From Croceibacterium xixiisoli (GTDB lineage Bacteria; Pseudomonadota; Alphaproteobacteria; Sphingomonadales; Sphingomonadaceae), in NCBI RefSeq assembly GCF_009827305.1, contig NZ_WTYJ01000002.1, positions 496,001-560,000 on the forward strand: a stretch of DNA of 64,000 bases, in the 5' to 3' direction. The position numbers and the translations under genes are program-made. The first letter of the stretch is position 1. Each line of letters begins with the position of its first letter. Below are positions 62,836 to 64,000 of the stretch, in pieces. The notes beneath the pieces were generated by a model that saw only the letters and a list, made by a program, of their open reading frames with translations, ran no database searches and was not told the origin of the DNA.

Positions 62836-63171
62836 ATGCAGACACAGCTGGAAATCACCGATCTGCCGGTCGCCCCGCTGGATGCCGCGGCGGATTTTCA
62901 CGCCCGCTACCTCCCCCAGGCGCGCGACTTGCTGGGCGATGTCGAATCGCTGGTGCTTATCCTGCCCCCGGCGGAACGCGCGCATCAGGGCTGGCGGCTG
63001 GCCGTCGTGCAGGAACTGGCCCGCGCCGCCGCACCCGATCGGCGGGTCAATGCCATCATCGGCGATGATCAGGCGGCCATTCAGCAAACGTTGACCTGGC
63101 TGTCCGGCGCACCGGGCATTACCGGGCAATTGCTGGGTGTGGATGGCAATTTGTCCGATAGTCCTGCATGA
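62836..63171 (+). CDS. Small Rossmann-like protein of unknown function
   Basis: 111 residues, 13 nt after folB. An alternating beta/alpha pattern ([28 protein letters not shown]) suggests a Rossmann-like fold without a complete nucleotide-binding motif. Context between folB and moaA suggests pterin metabolism, but nothing direct supports this. Confidence 0.6.
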   Translation: MQTQLEITDLPVAPLDAAADFHARYLPQARDLLGDVESLVLILPPAERAHQGWRLAVVQELARAAAPDRRVNAIIGDDQAAIQQTLTWLSGAPGITGQLLGVDGNLSDSPA

Positions 63172-63178
63172 TGGTCGG

Positions 63179-64000
63179 ATGAGCTGTTCACCCCTGGTCG
63201 ACGCCTTCAATCGGCGGATCACCTATCTGCGCCTGTCGGTGACGGATCGGTGCGATCTGCGCTGCAGCTATTGCATGCCCGAACGGATGGAATTCCTGCC
63301 GCGCAAGGATGTGCTGAGCCTGGAAGAACTGCACCGGCTGGCCATCGCCTTCATCGATCGCGGAATCCGCAAGATTCGCCTGACCGGTGGCGAACCGCTG
63401 GTCCGGCGCGATGTGATCGAACTGGTGCAGGCGCTCGGCCGACGGATCGGCGATGGGCTGGATGAACTGACCCTCACCACCAATGGCACGCGGCTGGCCG
63501 AATTCGCCGATGATCTGGCGGCCGCCGGCGTGCGGCGCATCAATGTCTCGCTCGACACGCTCAACCCCGGCCTCTTCACCCATCTCAGCCGGCGCGATCG
63601 GCTGGCCCAGGTGCTGGAAGGCATCGCCGCCGCCAGCCAGGCCGGCATCGCGGTCAAGATCAACACCGTCGCGCTCAAGAACCTCAATCAGGAAGAAATC
63701 CCCGCGCTGGTCGAATGGGCCCACCGCCACGGCCATGAAATGACCCTGATAGAGGTCATGCCGCTGGGGGAGGTGGATGGCGATCGTACCGATCATTATC
63801 TGCCGCTCACTGCCATCCGCGATGCGCTGGACGCGCGCTGGACGCTGACCGACAGTCCGCACCGTTCGGGCGGCCCCGCGCGCTTCGTCGATATTGCCGA
63901 AACCGGTGGGCGGCTGGGTTTCATCACCCCGTTGACCAACAATTTCTGCGCCGGCTGCAACCGCATCCGCGTTACCGCCACCGGCCAGCTTTATGCCTGT
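63179..64000 (+). CDS. moaA: GTP 3',8-cyclase MoaA (5' part)
   Basis: First 274 codons from ATG 63179, 7 nt after the previous stop; the gene runs out of the window. The radical SAM cluster motif is C25-x3-C29-x2-C32 (CDLRCSYC). The GTP-binding GGEPLVRRD and the second, C-terminal cluster motif (FCAGCNRIR, then a Cys at the last codon) are visible. First step of molybdenum cofactor synthesis. Confidence 0.95.
   Translation, partial: MSCSPLVDAFNRRITYLRLSVTDRCDLRCSYCMPERMEFLPRKDVLSLEELHRLAIAFIDRGIRKIRLTGGEPLVRRDVIELVQALGRRIGDGLDELTLTTNGTRLAEFADDLAAAGVRRINVSLDTLNPGLFTHLSRRDRLAQVLEGIAAASQAGIAVKINTVALKNLNQEEIPALVEWAHRHGHEMTLIEVMPLGEVDGDRTDHYLPLTAIRDALDARWTLTDSPHRSGGPARFVDIAETGGRLGFITPLTNNFCAGCNRIRVTATGQLYAC

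Noticed and set aside
1-64000. tRNA, rRNA or prophage genes
   Set aside because: I saw no cloverleaf sequences, rRNA segments, integrase or transposase genes on either strand, though a short tRNA could be missed by eye.

Overview
The window is high-GC, gene-dense alphaproteobacterial chromosome, most likely from a sphingomonad (order Sphingomonadales). The evidence is the gene content and order, a TonB-dependent receptor of the Xanthomonas/Caulobacter type, two promoters matching the alphaproteobacterial general stress sigma factor EcfG (GGAAC-N16-SGTT), and dispersed palindromic repeats. I see no rRNA, tRNA, CRISPR array, transposase or phage gene. Both ends cut a gene: a UDG-linked radical SAM protein on the left and moaA on the right.

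Layout. 0-2.4 kb: a DNA-repair pair, a radical SAM protein and a DUF4130-UdgX fusion. 2.4-8.3 kb: an SMP-30-like lipoprotein, a TbpB-like surface lipoprotein, a MocR regulator, a DUF983 protein and two small unknowns. 8.4-12.3 kb: a GT4 glycosyltransferase and a GH130 enzyme behind an EcfG promoter, followed by a 142-bp-period tandem array of REP-like elements. 12.7-19.1 kb: a DUF421 pair, an MgtC-like protein, a TonB receptor and a secreted purple acid phosphatase. 19.4-25.4 kb: the ligase-associated exonuclease and ATP-dependent DNA ligase, a lipocalin, an SMI1/KNR4-type protein with an L7/L12-like tail, a FUSC protein and an AroE-like dehydrogenase. 25.5-30.1 kb: lepB-rnc-era, pgi and a second EcfG promoter driving an HPF/RaiA-type hibernation factor. 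30-36 kb: two unknowns, a divergent oxidoreductase/HxlR pair and a DEAD-box helicase with a structured leader. 36-42.7 kb: a SnoaL-like protein, glutathione reductase, a TlpA-like lipoprotein, argH, a small lipoprotein, lysA and a siroheme synthase with a remnant of its methyltransferase domain. 42.7-48.4 kb: ruvX, a DUF3089 hydrolase, an AI-2E family transporter, a second lepB, acpS, pdxJ and pyrE.

48.6-55 kb is the aa3-type cytochrome c oxidase cluster (coxB, coxA, ctaB, a small membrane protein, ctaG, coxC, surf1). An AHSA1/ArsR pair follows, with a palindromic operator lying over the arsR start codon. Then come thrC, an RlmI-like methyltransferase, def, an S41 peptidase coupled to a lipoprotein with about eight 30-31-residue repeats and a HAD-like domain, folB, a small protein and moaA.

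Most of the window is housekeeping. The observations most worth a second look are: the stress-promoter link between the GT4/GH130 pair and the hibernation factor; the two lepB copies, which appear to mark the ends of a split pyrE-pdxJ-acpS-lepB-rnc-era operon; the UdgX fusion; the repeat-lipoprotein/HAD/S41 pair; the SMI1-L7/L12 fusion; and the family of paired REP-like elements.
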